A stretch of 8,865 bases of DNA from Sphaerochaetaceae bacterium (GCA_023231265.1 JALNVT010000092.1:1-8865), one strand, 5' to 3'. Shown: positions 1-7,626, counted from the first letter of the stretch. Notes: a model not told the origin generated them from the sequence alone. Numbers and translations are program-made.

Positions 1-27
1 AAAGTTAACTTATGAATTAACGATACC

Positions 28-62
28 TTGCCAAGATACTTTTAGAATGCTATTTTTATTAT
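28..62 (+). promoter_or_regulatory. Possible weak promoter of the signalling gene
   Basis: TTGCCA (28-33) lies 17 bp from TATTTT (51-56), giving partial matches to a sigma-70-type promoter. A better -10 match, TATTAT (57-62), has no good -35 at the right distance. A start near 63-69 would leave a leader of about 40 nt that includes AAGGAG (91-96) and GAGGGGG (101-107). The evidence is motif reading only, and the true promoter could lie upstream of the window. Confidence 0.3.
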
Positions 63-109
63 ACACTTTGAGGAATGTGCTTTCGGGGAAAAGGAGAAAT
101 GAGGGGGAT

Positions 110-2533
110 ATGTTGAACAAACGTCTGATATTGATAGTCGACGACAATCAAATTAATAGAAAAGTTTTAAGTAATATATTAAAAGATAAATATAGATTGA
201 TACAGGCTGAAAATGGCCAAGAAGCACTAGATATTCTTTCAGACAGAAAGGGAGAGGTCTCTGCGATATTTTTAGATTTAACAATGCCAGTTATGGATGG
301 CTATGAATTCCTAAAAGTGAGACAGAGAGATGAAGAGCTGCTATCTATCCCAGTACTTGTGCAGACACAAAAAGAAGGTGTCGATGCAGAAATTAGATGT
401 TTGAAAGATGGCGCAAGTGATTTTTTAACAAAACCTTACAATCCTCAATTGTTGCTTCATAGATTAGAAAACATCATAACCCTCAGAGAAAACAAATCTT
501 TCATCGCAGTTGTTCAACACGATACTTTAACAGGTCTATACAACACAGAAGGGTTTTATGTAAAAGCAGAAGAAATCATAAAGAACAATCCAGATAAGCA
601 ATTTTCTATCATCTGTGGTGATATAAATCAATTCAAAATAATAACTCAGATATATGGTGAATCCGCAAGTGATGAAGTACTGCAGTTTGTAGCAAATGTT
701 CTCAGAAAAGTTCTGGGTCCAGACGCCCTCATTGCAAGATTCTCAGCTGATAGATTCCAAGCTTTGATAGATTATCAAATAGATGCTGTTGCTGTAGGTA
801 AACAGATAGAAGAGCTTCTGCAGGAGTCTGAGATATCAAATATCCTCCGTGTTCAACTTGGTGTTTATACCATGGACAAGAGCAAAGATAACTCTGTTAG
901 AATGATGTGTGATTATTCACGTATGCCAATTAAGGTAATCAAGGGGCAATACGGTAAGACTGTTGCCTTCTTCAATAAGACAGATTATGAAAAGGTCATC
1001 AAAGAACAGAGAATTGTCTCTCAGATGGATAGCTCACTCAAAAATCGTGAGTTTGTTGTTTACTTCCAACCTAAAATTGAAGTTGAATCAGGAAAACTGA
1101 TAGGTGCAGAATCTCTCGTAAGATGGATTCACCCTGAAGATGGTTTTATGAATCCTGGTCTGTTTATACCTATGTTTGAGAAAAATGGATTTATAACAAA
1201 ATTAGATAAATATGTTTGGGAAGAGACCTGCAGACATCAAAGAATGTGGATTGATCAAGGATATAAAGTTGTACCAATCTCTGTAAATGTGTCAAGAAAT
1301 GATATTTACAGTGATGATTTGGTTGGTTTCTTCAAAAGCTTGATCGCCAAATACAGATTACCAGCTTCTCTTCTTCATCTTGAAATAACAGAAACTGCAT
1401 ATACACAGGGACAAGATAAACTGATTGCAATAATCAAAGAATTGAGTGCCCTAGGTTTTTATGTGGAGATGGATGATTTTGGATCAGGATATTCTTCACT
1501 GAATATGCTCTCAGAAGTACCAGTTGATATGTTGAAACTTGATATGGTATTCATGATGAACAGGGCAAAGAGCACAAGTAAGAAGAGCATAATCCATTTG
1601 GTGATGGGAATTGCTGGAGAGCTTGATCTGGATGTAATTGCAGAAGGTGTTGAAACCCTTGAAGATGTAAATTATTTAAAGACTGTCGGATGTAGATTTG
1701 CTCAGGGGTACTTCTATGAACGACCAATTCCAGATAAAGAGTTTGTGAAATTATTGACCAAAGCAGAAGATGTTATTCCCTGCACTGTCAAACATATAAC
1801 ATTCTCTCCAAATGGTACCACTTTGAAAGCAGGCTCATATCTAGCAAAAAAGCTAGGAAATGAGACTTTGTACAATGTAACTTTGAAAGATGATCGCTCT
1901 CAAACTATTGTCGCTGAGAAAGACGAATTGGTACTGATTTCATTTCCAGCATATGCCGGAAGAATTCCTTCTCTTTTTGCTAATTTCTTAAAACAAAAAG
2001 TTGAATTGAATGGAGCAAAGGTCATTTTCATGGTGAGCTATGGTAACAGAGAGTTTGATGACTGTCTTGTTGAAGGTTATGATATTGTTGAAGAACTGGG
2101 TGGATCTGTAATAGGAGCGACTTCAGTTGTTACACAGCATTGCTACACTGACAAAGTTGGAACAGATCATCCAAATGAAGATGATTTTAATGTACTTCAT
2201 GAATTCTCTCAGGTTGCTTTAGGAAGAATGGATTCAAATAAAGTCAAACTTGATCTTCCTGGAAATAGACCTTACCGAGATGGCGTGAAAATAACAGAAC
2301 CATATTACATGCCTGTAAAGGATAAAGACAAATGTGTCGAGTGTGGTATTTGTGAGGATGTATGTCCCACCAAAGCAATGACAACCAAAGACCCTTCAGA
2401 ATGCATTCACTGCTGTGCATGTATGAATGCATGTGAAGCAGGAGCTCTATCAATGAAAGATGAGAGACATCTCAACACAGTGAAGAAGCTTGAAGCAAAT
2501 TGTCAGAAAATAAAAGAAACCAAGTATTATTAA
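110..2533 (+). CDS. REC / degenerate GGDEF / EAL c-di-GMP phosphodiesterase fused to a flavodoxin-like 2x[4Fe-4S] ferredoxin module
   Basis: This 807-aa cytosolic protein probably hydrolyses c-di-GMP, with no signal peptide or membrane segment. Residues 5-125 form a response-regulator receiver with acidic D11/D12, phospho-acceptor D56, T86 and K108. Residues 135-290 are a GGDEF domain starting at DTLTGLYN (138-145), but the GGDEF motif itself reads SADRF (212-216), so cyclase activity is unlikely. Residues 300-550 are an EAL domain with the expected catalytic set: E334 (ESL variant), N393, E425, D455/D456, K476, E512 and Q532. Residues 559-735 resemble a flavodoxin fold with an FMN-type loop FSPNGTT (565-571). 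Two CxxCxxCxxxC motifs follow (C742/745/748/752 and C765/768/771/775), as in EFR1-like proteins. I chose ATG 110 because the receiver begins there and GAGG (101-104) precedes it; the open frame extends up to ATG 47 without an SD. No partner histidine kinase lies nearby. Domain calls are confident; redox control of the EAL domain is inference. Confidence 0.9.
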   Translation: MLNKRLILIVDDNQINRKVLSNILKDKYRLIQAENGQEALDILSDRKGEVSAIFLDLTMPVMDGYEFLKVRQRDEELLSIPVLVQTQKEGVDAEIRCLKDGASDFLTKPYNPQLLLHRLENIITLRENKSFIAVVQHDTLTGLYNTEGFYVKAEEIIKNNPDKQFSIICGDINQFKIITQIYGESASDEVLQFVANVLRKVLGPDALIARFSADRFQALIDYQIDAVAVGKQIEELLQESEISNILRVQLGVYTMDKSKDNSVRMMCDYSRMPIKVIKGQYGKTVAFFNKTDYEKVIKEQRIVSQMDSSLKNREFVVYFQPKIEVESGKLIGAESLVRWIHPEDGFMNPGLFIPMFEKNGFITKLDKYVWEETCRHQRMWIDQGYKVVPISVNVSRNDIYSDDLVGFFKSLIAKYRLPASLLHLEITETAYTQGQDKLIAIIKELSALGFYVEMDDFGSGYSSLNMLSEVPVDMLKLDMVFMMNRAKSTSKKSIIHLVMGIAGELDLDVIAEGVETLEDVNYLKTVGCRFAQGYFYERPIPDKEFVKLLTKAEDVIPCTVKHITFSPNGTTLKAGSYLAKKLGNETLYNVTLKDDRSQTIVAEKDELVLISFPAYAGRIPSLFANFLKQKVELNGAKVIFMVSYGNREFDDCLVEGYDIVEELGGSVIGATSVVTQHCYTDKVGTDHPNEDDFNVLHEFSQVALGRMDSNKVKLDLPGNRPYRDGVKITEPYYMPVKDKDKCVECGICEDVCPTKAMTTKDPSECIHCCACMNACEAGALSMKDERHLNTVKKLEANCQKIKETKYY

Positions 2534-2551
2534 GATTTCTTATGAACAAAC

Positions 2552-2586
2552 AAATAAAACATCACAATCAATGTGATGTTTTATTT
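2552..2586. terminator. Bidirectional intrinsic terminator between convergent genes
   Basis: A perfect 15-bp inverted repeat (2552-2566 with 2572-2586) surrounds a 5-nt loop. The outer part of the stem is A/T-rich, so each strand ends in a T-rich tract (TTTTATTTATTT on the plus strand). It sits 18 nt after the signalling gene and about 85 nt beyond the ABC-F stop, between genes that point at each other. It can therefore serve both. The rest of this 138-nt gap holds an A8 run (2598-2605) but no other clear element. Confidence 0.85.
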
Positions 2587-2671
2587 ATTTCACTGTTAAA
2601 AAAAACAATAGTGGTTGAAGCAATTAAGATCAAAGATGATGCCTTCAGATTTGAGTTTTAAGTCATGCAGA

Positions 2672-4579
2672 TCATTCTTCTATTTTTTCTGCAAGTTCAA
2701 GCCAGCGCTCTTCTTTTTCTTCTAGAGTGATCTTACTATCATTGTAGGTCTTTGTTCTCTGTTCGAGTGTCCCATATTCATTCTCACTGATATCAGCGAA
2801 AGATTCTTCAAGAACTGAAATCAATGTTGTCAGTTTATCAATTTCCTCGGTGATTGTTTCATATTCCTTCTTCTCTTTGAAAGAAAGTCCCTTTTTTCTA
2901 GGTCTTCTGTTGTAGCTCTTGCTGCTCTGTTTCTCTTCTTTCTTGACTTCCTCTACTTTTTCTTCCTCAACTTTTAAGAAGCTTATGTTGTTGTTCTCCA
3001 GGTCTTCTTTATAATGAGAGTAGATTCCAGGATATTCGTTAATTTTAGGTTTGTTTAAAACAAACAGCTGATCACATGTGTTGTCTAAGAAGGCTCTATC
3101 ATGGGATACAATAATTGAGCAACCATCAAAATCATTTATGTAGCTCTCAAGATTTTCCATTGTTTGAACATCAAGGTCATTTGTTGGTTCATCCAATACC
3201 AAGAAGTTTGGATTCTTCATCAGACGAGAGATCAAATAAAGACGACGTTTTTGACCACCTGAAAGAGTGGAAATTGGAAGTCTATGAAGCTTTGCAGGAA
3301 AACTGAAGGTTTCAAGAAATTGAGAGCTGCTCAATTCTTGACCTGGTGCGAGAGTTATCCTCTCTGAGATATCCTCAACATATTCAAGAACAGTTTTGGT
3401 GCTATCAATATTGCGGCCCATTTGATCATAATACCCGAATACAGTATTCACTCCGACATCAATCGTACCACCATCTGGTTTCAGATGGCCTGTGATTATA
3501 TCTAAAAGAGTGGATTTACCGCTACCATTTGGACCAACAATTCCTATTCTCATGTTCTTCGTAAAAGAGTATGAGAAGTCGTCAAACAGCACATTATCTC
3601 CATATGCTTTTGATAGATGCTTCACATTCAGAATTTTCTTTCCAAGACGTCGAGAGGTGGAAGTGAAGCGTGTCTGTGACACATCAGAGACATTCTTCTG
3701 TTGATTCTGCATGTTCATTATTCTATCTTTACGATTGTTATCCTTTCCGGTTCTAGCTTGTGGACCTCTTTGAAGCCAAACAAGCTCTCTTCTCAATATG
3801 GTAGAGAGTCTATCCTGTTCTTTTTGCATTGATTCCAATCTTTGAGCTCTTCTTTCAAGATAATCAGTATAATTACCAGGATGTACATAAATCTGTGATC
3901 TATCAAGTTCAAGAATCTTATCGCAGACAGCATTCAAGAAATATCTATCGTGAGTTACAACAATGATTGTCATTGTGCTTGCTGCAAGATATCTTTGAAG
4001 CCACTCAATTGTTTCAATATCAAGATGGTTTGTTGGTTCATCCAGCAGAAGAATATTTGGATTTGAACAAAGAACTCGAGCTATACCAACTTTTTTTCTC
4101 TGACCACCAGATAAAGTTGACATCTCTCTATCAATTACATCACTGAGATTCAACTCTCCAAGAATCGATAGGAAGTCTGATTCAATATTCCAAGTATTAT
4201 CTTTGTCCATCTCATCAGTTATTTCAGCCAATCTCTTATGTGATGATTCATCATCACTTATCTCAAGAAGCCTATAATACTCTCTGAGACGTTCAAATCT
4301 AGAACCTTCACCTTTAAAAAGGTAATCTCTGACACTATCACCATCATCAAATTCGAGGACCTGATTTAGCATCATTATTTCTGCATAATTAGCCATACTG
4401 ACTTTACCAGTATCACTCTCTAATTTGTTATTTATTACTTTCAGTAGGGTTGATTTTCCCGTACCATTATTTCCAATTAACCCAACATGATCCCTTTCAT
4501 CTAGTCCAAAAGTAACATTTTGGAACAGTGGTTCATCGTTCAAAGTCAACGAAATGTTTTCACATGATAAAATATTCAT
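2672..4579 (-). CDS. ABC-F family ATPase, Uup-like
   Basis: This 635-aa soluble protein has two ABC ATPase domains in tandem and no membrane segments, as in the ABC-F family, whose members act on ribosomes or nucleic acid rather than in transport. Domain 1 has Walker A GNNGTGKST (36-44), signature LSGGQ (156-160), Walker B with DEP (180-182) and H210. Domain 2 has GPNGSGKST (349-357), LSGGQ (439-443), DEP (463-465) and H493. The linker (about 240-300) contains the WLQRGPQAR stretch typical of Uup-like members. A highly charged Lys/Glu segment (about 536-554) leads to a C-terminal predicted coiled coil (570-635), also Uup-like. Uup has been tied to ribosome function and to branched DNA intermediates; which applies here cannot be told. 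The start follows the family N-terminus. There is no SD site, and the predicted leader is only about 6 nt. An antibiotic-resistance ABC-F is possible but less likely given the Uup-type tail. Confidence 0.93.
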   Translation of the reverse strand: MNILSCENISLTLNDEPLFQNVTFGLDERDHVGLIGNNGTGKSTLLKVINNKLESDTGKVSMANYAEIMMLNQVLEFDDGDSVRDYLFKGEGSRFERLREYYRLLEISDDESSHKRLAEITDEMDKDNTWNIESDFLSILGELNLSDVIDREMSTLSGGQRKKVGIARVLCSNPNILLLDEPTNHLDIETIEWLQRYLAASTMTIIVVTHDRYFLNAVCDKILELDRSQIYVHPGNYTDYLERRAQRLESMQKEQDRLSTILRRELVWLQRGPQARTGKDNNRKDRIMNMQNQQKNVSDVSQTRFTSTSRRLGKKILNVKHLSKAYGDNVLFDDFSYSFTKNMRIGIVGPNGSGKSTLLDIITGHLKPDGGTIDVGVNTVFGYYDQMGRNIDSTKTVLEYVEDISERITLAPGQELSSSQFLETFSFPAKLHRLPISTLSGGQKRRLYLISRLMKNPNFLVLDEPTNDLDVQTMENLESYINDFDGCSIIVSHDRAFLDNTCDQLFVLNKPKINEYPGIYSHYKEDLENNNISFLKVEEEKVEEVKKEEKQSSKSYNRRPRKKGLSFKEKKEYETITEEIDKLTTLISVLEESFADISENEYGTLEQRTKTYNDSKITLEEKEERWLELAEKIEE

Positions 4580-4591
4580 AAGTATTTGTAG

Positions 4592-4618
4592 ATTATATTA
4601 TTGTATTATCCTTTGCAA
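4592..4618 (-). promoter_or_regulatory. Promoter of the ABC-F gene
   Basis: On the minus strand a perfect TATAAT (4597-4592) lies upstream of the start codon. The best -35 is TTGCAA (4618-4613), with a short 15-bp spacer, so the -35 is weak. With a standard 6-nt discriminator the start would be near 4585, leaving a leader of about 6 nt (AUACUU) with no room for an SD site. Confidence 0.55.
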
Positions 4619-4631
4619 GATGCTTTTCTCG

Positions 4632-4660
4632 TTGACCAGTAATTATTTAGTTGTTATTAT
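4632..4660 (+). promoter_or_regulatory. Sigma-70-type promoter with extended -10, predicted to make a leaderless mRNA
   Basis: TTGACC (4632-4637), a 17-bp spacer and TATTAT (4655-4660) form a near-consensus promoter. A TGT just upstream (4652-4654) supplies an extended -10. Six bases separate the -10 from ATG 4667, so the expected +1 is the A of the start codon. No SD-like sequence precedes that ATG, which agrees with leaderless translation. Confidence 0.7.
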
Positions 4661-4666
4661 GCCACT

Positions 4667-6208
4667 ATGATAAAAGATATAAATTTAAGGCTTTCTCCAA
4701 AGGAAGCTACCCTTATTCCTGAGATTAAAACAGCAGCATGTAAGAAACTAAAAATTAAAGTTGGTACTGTTACAGATATCCAGATTGTAAGAAGATCTAT
4801 CGATGCAAGACGTTATCCAATCGTCGTCGATATGAGTGTTAAAGTATTTATCGACGAACCATCAATAAGTCGCGTTGAAGAAACAAAATACCAAGATGTA
4901 AGTGATAAAAAAGAAGTGATTGTTGTGGGGTGTGGACCTGCCGGATTATTTGCAGCATTGAGACTGATTGAAAAAGGTTTCAAACCAATTGTACTTGAAC
5001 GTGGTGATAATGTTCATGATAGAAAAGTATCTACAGCAACCATGATCAAGACAAATAGAGTAAATGAACATTCTAATTACTGTTATGGTGAAGGTGGAGC
5101 AGGTGCTTTCTCTGATGGTAAGCTATATACAAGATCATCTAAAAGAGGTGATGTTAAGAAAGTGCTGTCTCAATTCATCCAACACGGAGCAGCTGAAGAC
5201 ATCATGTTTGAAGCTCATCCTCACCTTGGAACAGACAACCTACCAGCAATAGTTGAGAACATGAGAAATACAATCATCAAATTTGGTGGTGAGGTTCGTT
5301 TCAAAACTATGGTCGTTGATGTTATCGTTGAAGGCGAAAAAGTCGTTGGTGTTACAACAAAAGATGGTAAGACATACAATGCACCAGTGATTCTAGCTAC
5401 AGGACACAGCAATGATGACATGTACATCATGTTGAATGAAAAAGGAATTCCTCTTGAAGCAAAAGGAATAGCAGTTGGTGTGAGAGTTGAACATCCACAG
5501 AAATTGATTGATCAAATTCAATATAAGACAAGTGAGAAAAGAGACAAATATTTACCACCAGCAGAATACCGTTTTGTAACACAGGTTCAAGATAGAGGTG
5601 TTTACTCTTTCTGCATGTGTCCAGGTGGTGTGATTGTTCCATCTCATACAAAGGAAGGTTATTCAAATGTCAATGGAATGAGTAACTCATCTCGTAGCGG
5701 TGAATTTGCCAACGCTGCATTTGTTGTTGAAATCAGACCAGAAGATCTACCTCAGTTTGAAGGTCCTTTAGGTGTGCTGAACTTCCAGAAAGCTCTAGAG
5801 AAAAGAACTTACGATTACATCGGAGGTGGTCTAGAAGCTCCAGGTCAACGTATGGTTGATTTTGTTAAAGGAAAAGAGAGCACATCTCTTCCAACAACAA
5901 GTTATATACCAGGTGTTGTAGGATGTGATTTGAATAAGTTATTCCCATCATTTATCTCTCAGAGATTGGCACAGGCATTCAGATTGTTTGGTAAGAATGC
6001 AAGAGGTTTCCTATGTAAGGATGCTTTATTGATTGCTTCTGAAACCAGAACAAGCTCTCCTGTAAGAATCCTTAGAGATAAAGAGACCTTCATGAGTTTT
6101 GATGGTCTGTTCCCTTGTGGTGAGGGTGCAGGTTATGCAGGTGGAATTGTTTCATCAGCTATGGATGGTGTCAACACAGCAGACGCTGTAATCAAATATC
6201 TTTCATGA
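4667..6208 (+). CDS. FAD-dependent oxidoreductase of the COG2509 type
   Basis: This 513-aa soluble flavoprotein of unknown substrate matches the family of uncharacterised FAD-dependent dehydrogenases. After an N-terminal domain of about 80 residues, where the family has a small alpha/beta domain, a Rossmann segment begins with VIVVGCGPAG; the GxGxxG glycines are at 88, 90 and 93. An acidic residue E111 sits at the end of the second strand for the FAD ribose. A conserved Gly-rich stretch GEGGAGAFSDGKL (141-153) follows. A later ATGHS segment is the second FAD-contact motif, and the C-terminus has the GEGAGYAGGI motif usual for FAD-binding reductases. Length and ends look complete. It is the first gene of an operon, overlapping the downstream glycosylase by 4 nt. 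The start at 4667 has no SD but fits the promoter for leaderless translation. The true substrate and electron partner cannot be read from sequence. Confidence 0.88.
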   Translation: MIKDINLRLSPKEATLIPEIKTAACKKLKIKVGTVTDIQIVRRSIDARRYPIVVDMSVKVFIDEPSISRVEETKYQDVSDKKEVIVVGCGPAGLFAALRLIEKGFKPIVLERGDNVHDRKVSTATMIKTNRVNEHSNYCYGEGGAGAFSDGKLYTRSSKRGDVKKVLSQFIQHGAAEDIMFEAHPHLGTDNLPAIVENMRNTIIKFGGEVRFKTMVVDVIVEGEKVVGVTTKDGKTYNAPVILATGHSNDDMYIMLNEKGIPLEAKGIAVGVRVEHPQKLIDQIQYKTSEKRDKYLPPAEYRFVTQVQDRGVYSFCMCPGGVIVPSHTKEGYSNVNGMSNSSRSGEFANAAFVVEIRPEDLPQFEGPLGVLNFQKALEKRTYDYIGGGLEAPGQRMVDFVKGKESTSLPTTSYIPGVVGCDLNKLFPSFISQRLAQAFRLFGKNARGFLCKDALLIASETRTSSPVRILRDKETFMSFDGLFPCGEGAGYAGGIVSSAMDGVNTADAVIKYLS

Positions 6209-6681
6209 TAGAATGTTTCAAGCCCATACTTGGTGCACTGCCTCATACTCTTGTATTGGGCTCCTGCCCAAGTGTTGTTTCACTTGAGAAGGTGGAATAC
6301 TATGGAAACAAACGCAATGCTTTTTGGCCTATAATGAGGGATGTGTTTGGTGGAGATGATTTTAAGAGCTATGATGATAAGGTGCAACTTGCAATGGATA
6401 ACCATGTAGCAATATGGGATGTTGTTGCTCAATGCACCAGAGAAGGTTCCTTAGACAGTGCAATAAAAGATGTTGCTGTAAATGATATAGAAGATTTGTT
6501 GATGGATATGCCATCAATAAAGACAGTTCTCTTCAATGGAGCAGCTGCAGCAAAATTTTATAAAAAGTATGTTGCTTATTATCCTTACAGAACAGAATTT
6601 TTTACAATGCCATCTACAAGTCCAGCTTACACAATTCCTTATGAAAAGAAACTGGAAGAGTGGGAATCTAAATTATATTGA
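6205..6681 (+). CDS. Hypoxanthine/deoxyinosine-DNA glycosylase (uracil-DNA glycosylase superfamily, family 6)
   Basis: This 158-aa protein resembles the small HDG branch of the uracil-DNA glycosylase superfamily, which removes deaminated adenine (hypoxanthine) from DNA to start base-excision repair. Visible family motifs are LGSCPS (18-23), YYGNKRNAFW (32-41, including the conserved Asn region near the active site), WDVVAQCTREGSLDSAI (71-87), LFNGAAAAKFYKK (109-121) and the C-terminal MPSTSPAYT (135-143). Length and ends match the family. The ATG overlaps the TGA of the flavoenzyme gene (ATGA, 6205-6208), and no SD is seen, so translation probably depends on coupling to the upstream gene. A terminator follows 7 nt after the stop. 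The family is confident; the preferred base lesion is known for the family, not shown here. Confidence 0.88.
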   Translation: MIECFKPILGALPHTLVLGSCPSVVSLEKVEYYGNKRNAFWPIMRDVFGGDDFKSYDDKVQLAMDNHVAIWDVVAQCTREGSLDSAIKDVAVNDIEDLLMDMPSIKTVLFNGAAAAKFYKKYVAYYPYRTEFFTMPSTSPAYTIPYEKKLEEWESKLY

Positions 6682-6688
6682 TTACAAC

Positions 6689-6708
6689 AGGAAGGCGAGA
6701 GCCTTCCT
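6689..6708 (+). terminator. Intrinsic terminator of the flavoenzyme-glycosylase operon
   Basis: AGGAAGGC (6689-6696) pairs with GCCTTCCT (6701-6708) around a GAGA loop, followed by TTATTTAT. It lies 7 nt after the glycosylase stop. On the minus strand the hairpin lacks a T tract, so it is a poor terminator for the DUF72 gene ending at 6732, and no separate terminator for that gene is evident. Confidence 0.85.
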
Positions 6709-6731
6709 TTATTTATGTGAAGATCATTTGA

Positions 6732-7517
6732 TCAATCAAACATAGACTTCAACATCCTTGCATTGAATGCAGCAGCTCCTTCTGGATGATTGTTGAAGAA
6801 GATTTGAGTCAGCTGAGCTTTATCTTTTAAAATTTTAATTGTACCAACAGTCTCTTCCAATTCCTCTTTAGAATAAAGATATCTATATCTTGCGCTTCCA
6901 TTATTTTTTGTATCATCTGCATACCAACTAGCAGAGTTTCTTCCATGAAATCTTATGTATGCTTGATTGTTTGTGATTATTGGTAGAAATGCTGGAAGAT
7001 TTTTGATTGAAGGCATATCGACAAGACATATTGAAGAATCTAGATTTTTGAGACCTTCATAGACACTATCTTTCTGCCAGTTGCTCTCTCTGAATTCCAC
7101 AACTGAAGGATAGCCTTCAAACTGCTTCAACAATTTAGATAGATATATTCTGTTGTCCTTTGTATAATGAAAGGAATATGGAAATTGAAAAAGTAGTGAG
7201 GTCAGAACATCATCAACAAGCAAGGGATCAATGGAGCGCTTGAAATTTGATGCTTCTTCAAGCCAAGACGTAGTTAAATCGTGGGTCAAAGTCTTTGTCA
7301 CCTTCAAGCTGAAAGATAATTTGGCCTCTGTTTTAGATATCATATTGGAGATATTTTTTTTAGAAGGCATTCTGTAGAATGTATTGTTGATCTCTACGGC
7401 ATCAAATTGTGTTGCATAATAAGATAAAAAATCTTTTTTCTTGAGACCTTCTGGATAAAAGCTACCCACCCAATCTGGATAATAATAGCCACTTGTTCCA
7501 ATCAAAAATCTACCCAT
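6732..7517 (-). CDS. DUF72 family protein (YecE-like)
   Basis: This 261-aa soluble protein belongs to the DUF72/YecE family, a TIM-barrel-like fold with no established function. Family signatures are IGTSGYYYPDW (6-16), EINNTFYRMP (42-51), LLFQFP (108-113), VEFRESNW (140-147), YIRFHGR (187-193) and the C-terminal FFNNHPEGAAAFNA (240-253). The length fits the family and both ends look complete. The start is well supported: GAGGAG (7532-7527) lies 9 nt upstream of the ATG. It is transcribed alone, convergent with the glycosylase operon and downstream of, but separated by a terminator from, the dehydrogenase gene. The family is secure; no role should be inferred from its neighbours. Confidence 0.92.
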   Translation of the reverse strand: MGRFLIGTSGYYYPDWVGSFYPEGLKKKDFLSYYATQFDAVEINNTFYRMPSKKNISNMISKTEAKLSFSLKVTKTLTHDLTTSWLEEASNFKRSIDPLLVDDVLTSLLFQFPYSFHYTKDNRIYLSKLLKQFEGYPSVVEFRESNWQKDSVYEGLKNLDSSICLVDMPSIKNLPAFLPIITNNQAYIRFHGRNSASWYADDTKNNGSARYRYLYSKEELEETVGTIKILKDKAQLTQIFFNNHPEGAAAFNARMLKSMFD

Positions 7518-7547
7518 AGTTATTAACTCCTCAATTTCAATGCTATT

Positions 7548-7576
7548 ATTTTAGCTCACAAGATTCAAGGATTCAA
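7548..7576 (-). promoter_or_regulatory. Promoter of the DUF72 gene
   Basis: On the minus strand TTGAAT (7576-7571) and TAAAAT (7553-7548) are separated by 17 bp, matching the sigma-70 consensus at 4 and 5 of 6 positions. The expected start near 7541 leaves a leader of about 24 nt carrying the GAGGAG ribosome-binding site. Confidence 0.55.
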
Positions 7577-7626
7577 TTAATCTGAAGAGTGGATGCCAAT
7601 ATTAAGTTGAATTCAATCAAATAAAA

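Noticed and set aside
4..21. Inverted repeat GTTAA/TTAAC at the left edge
   Set aside because: The arms are only 5 bp in A/T-rich DNA, with no T tract or clear promoter relation.
47..109. N-terminal extension of the signalling protein from ATG 47
   Set aside because: The extra 21 residues have no SD and do not fit a receiver domain, which normally starts a few residues before the acidic pair; the region also overlaps the likely -10 and leader.
2244..2453. Open frame on the minus strand opposite the ferredoxin region
   Set aside because: It is a shadow of the strongly supported ferredoxin coding sequence and has no recognisable domain. Its Cys/His content mirrors the opposite strand.
2606..2671. 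A separate terminator for the ABC-F gene near its stop
   Set aside because: Read on the minus strand there is a T8 run, but no stable stem directly before it; the 15-bp hairpin at 2552-2586 explains termination better.
4659..4670. Three-codon ORF ATG CCA CTA TGA whose stop overlaps the flavoenzyme start
   Set aside because: Its ATG overlaps the -10 hexamer, upstream of the predicted transcription start, so it would not be in the mRNA; the arrangement looks accidental.
7560..7580. Tandem TTGAATC copies upstream of the DUF72 gene as a regulator site
   Set aside because: There are only two 7-nt copies, one forming the -35 hexamer, in A/T-rich DNA; this is too little to call an operator.
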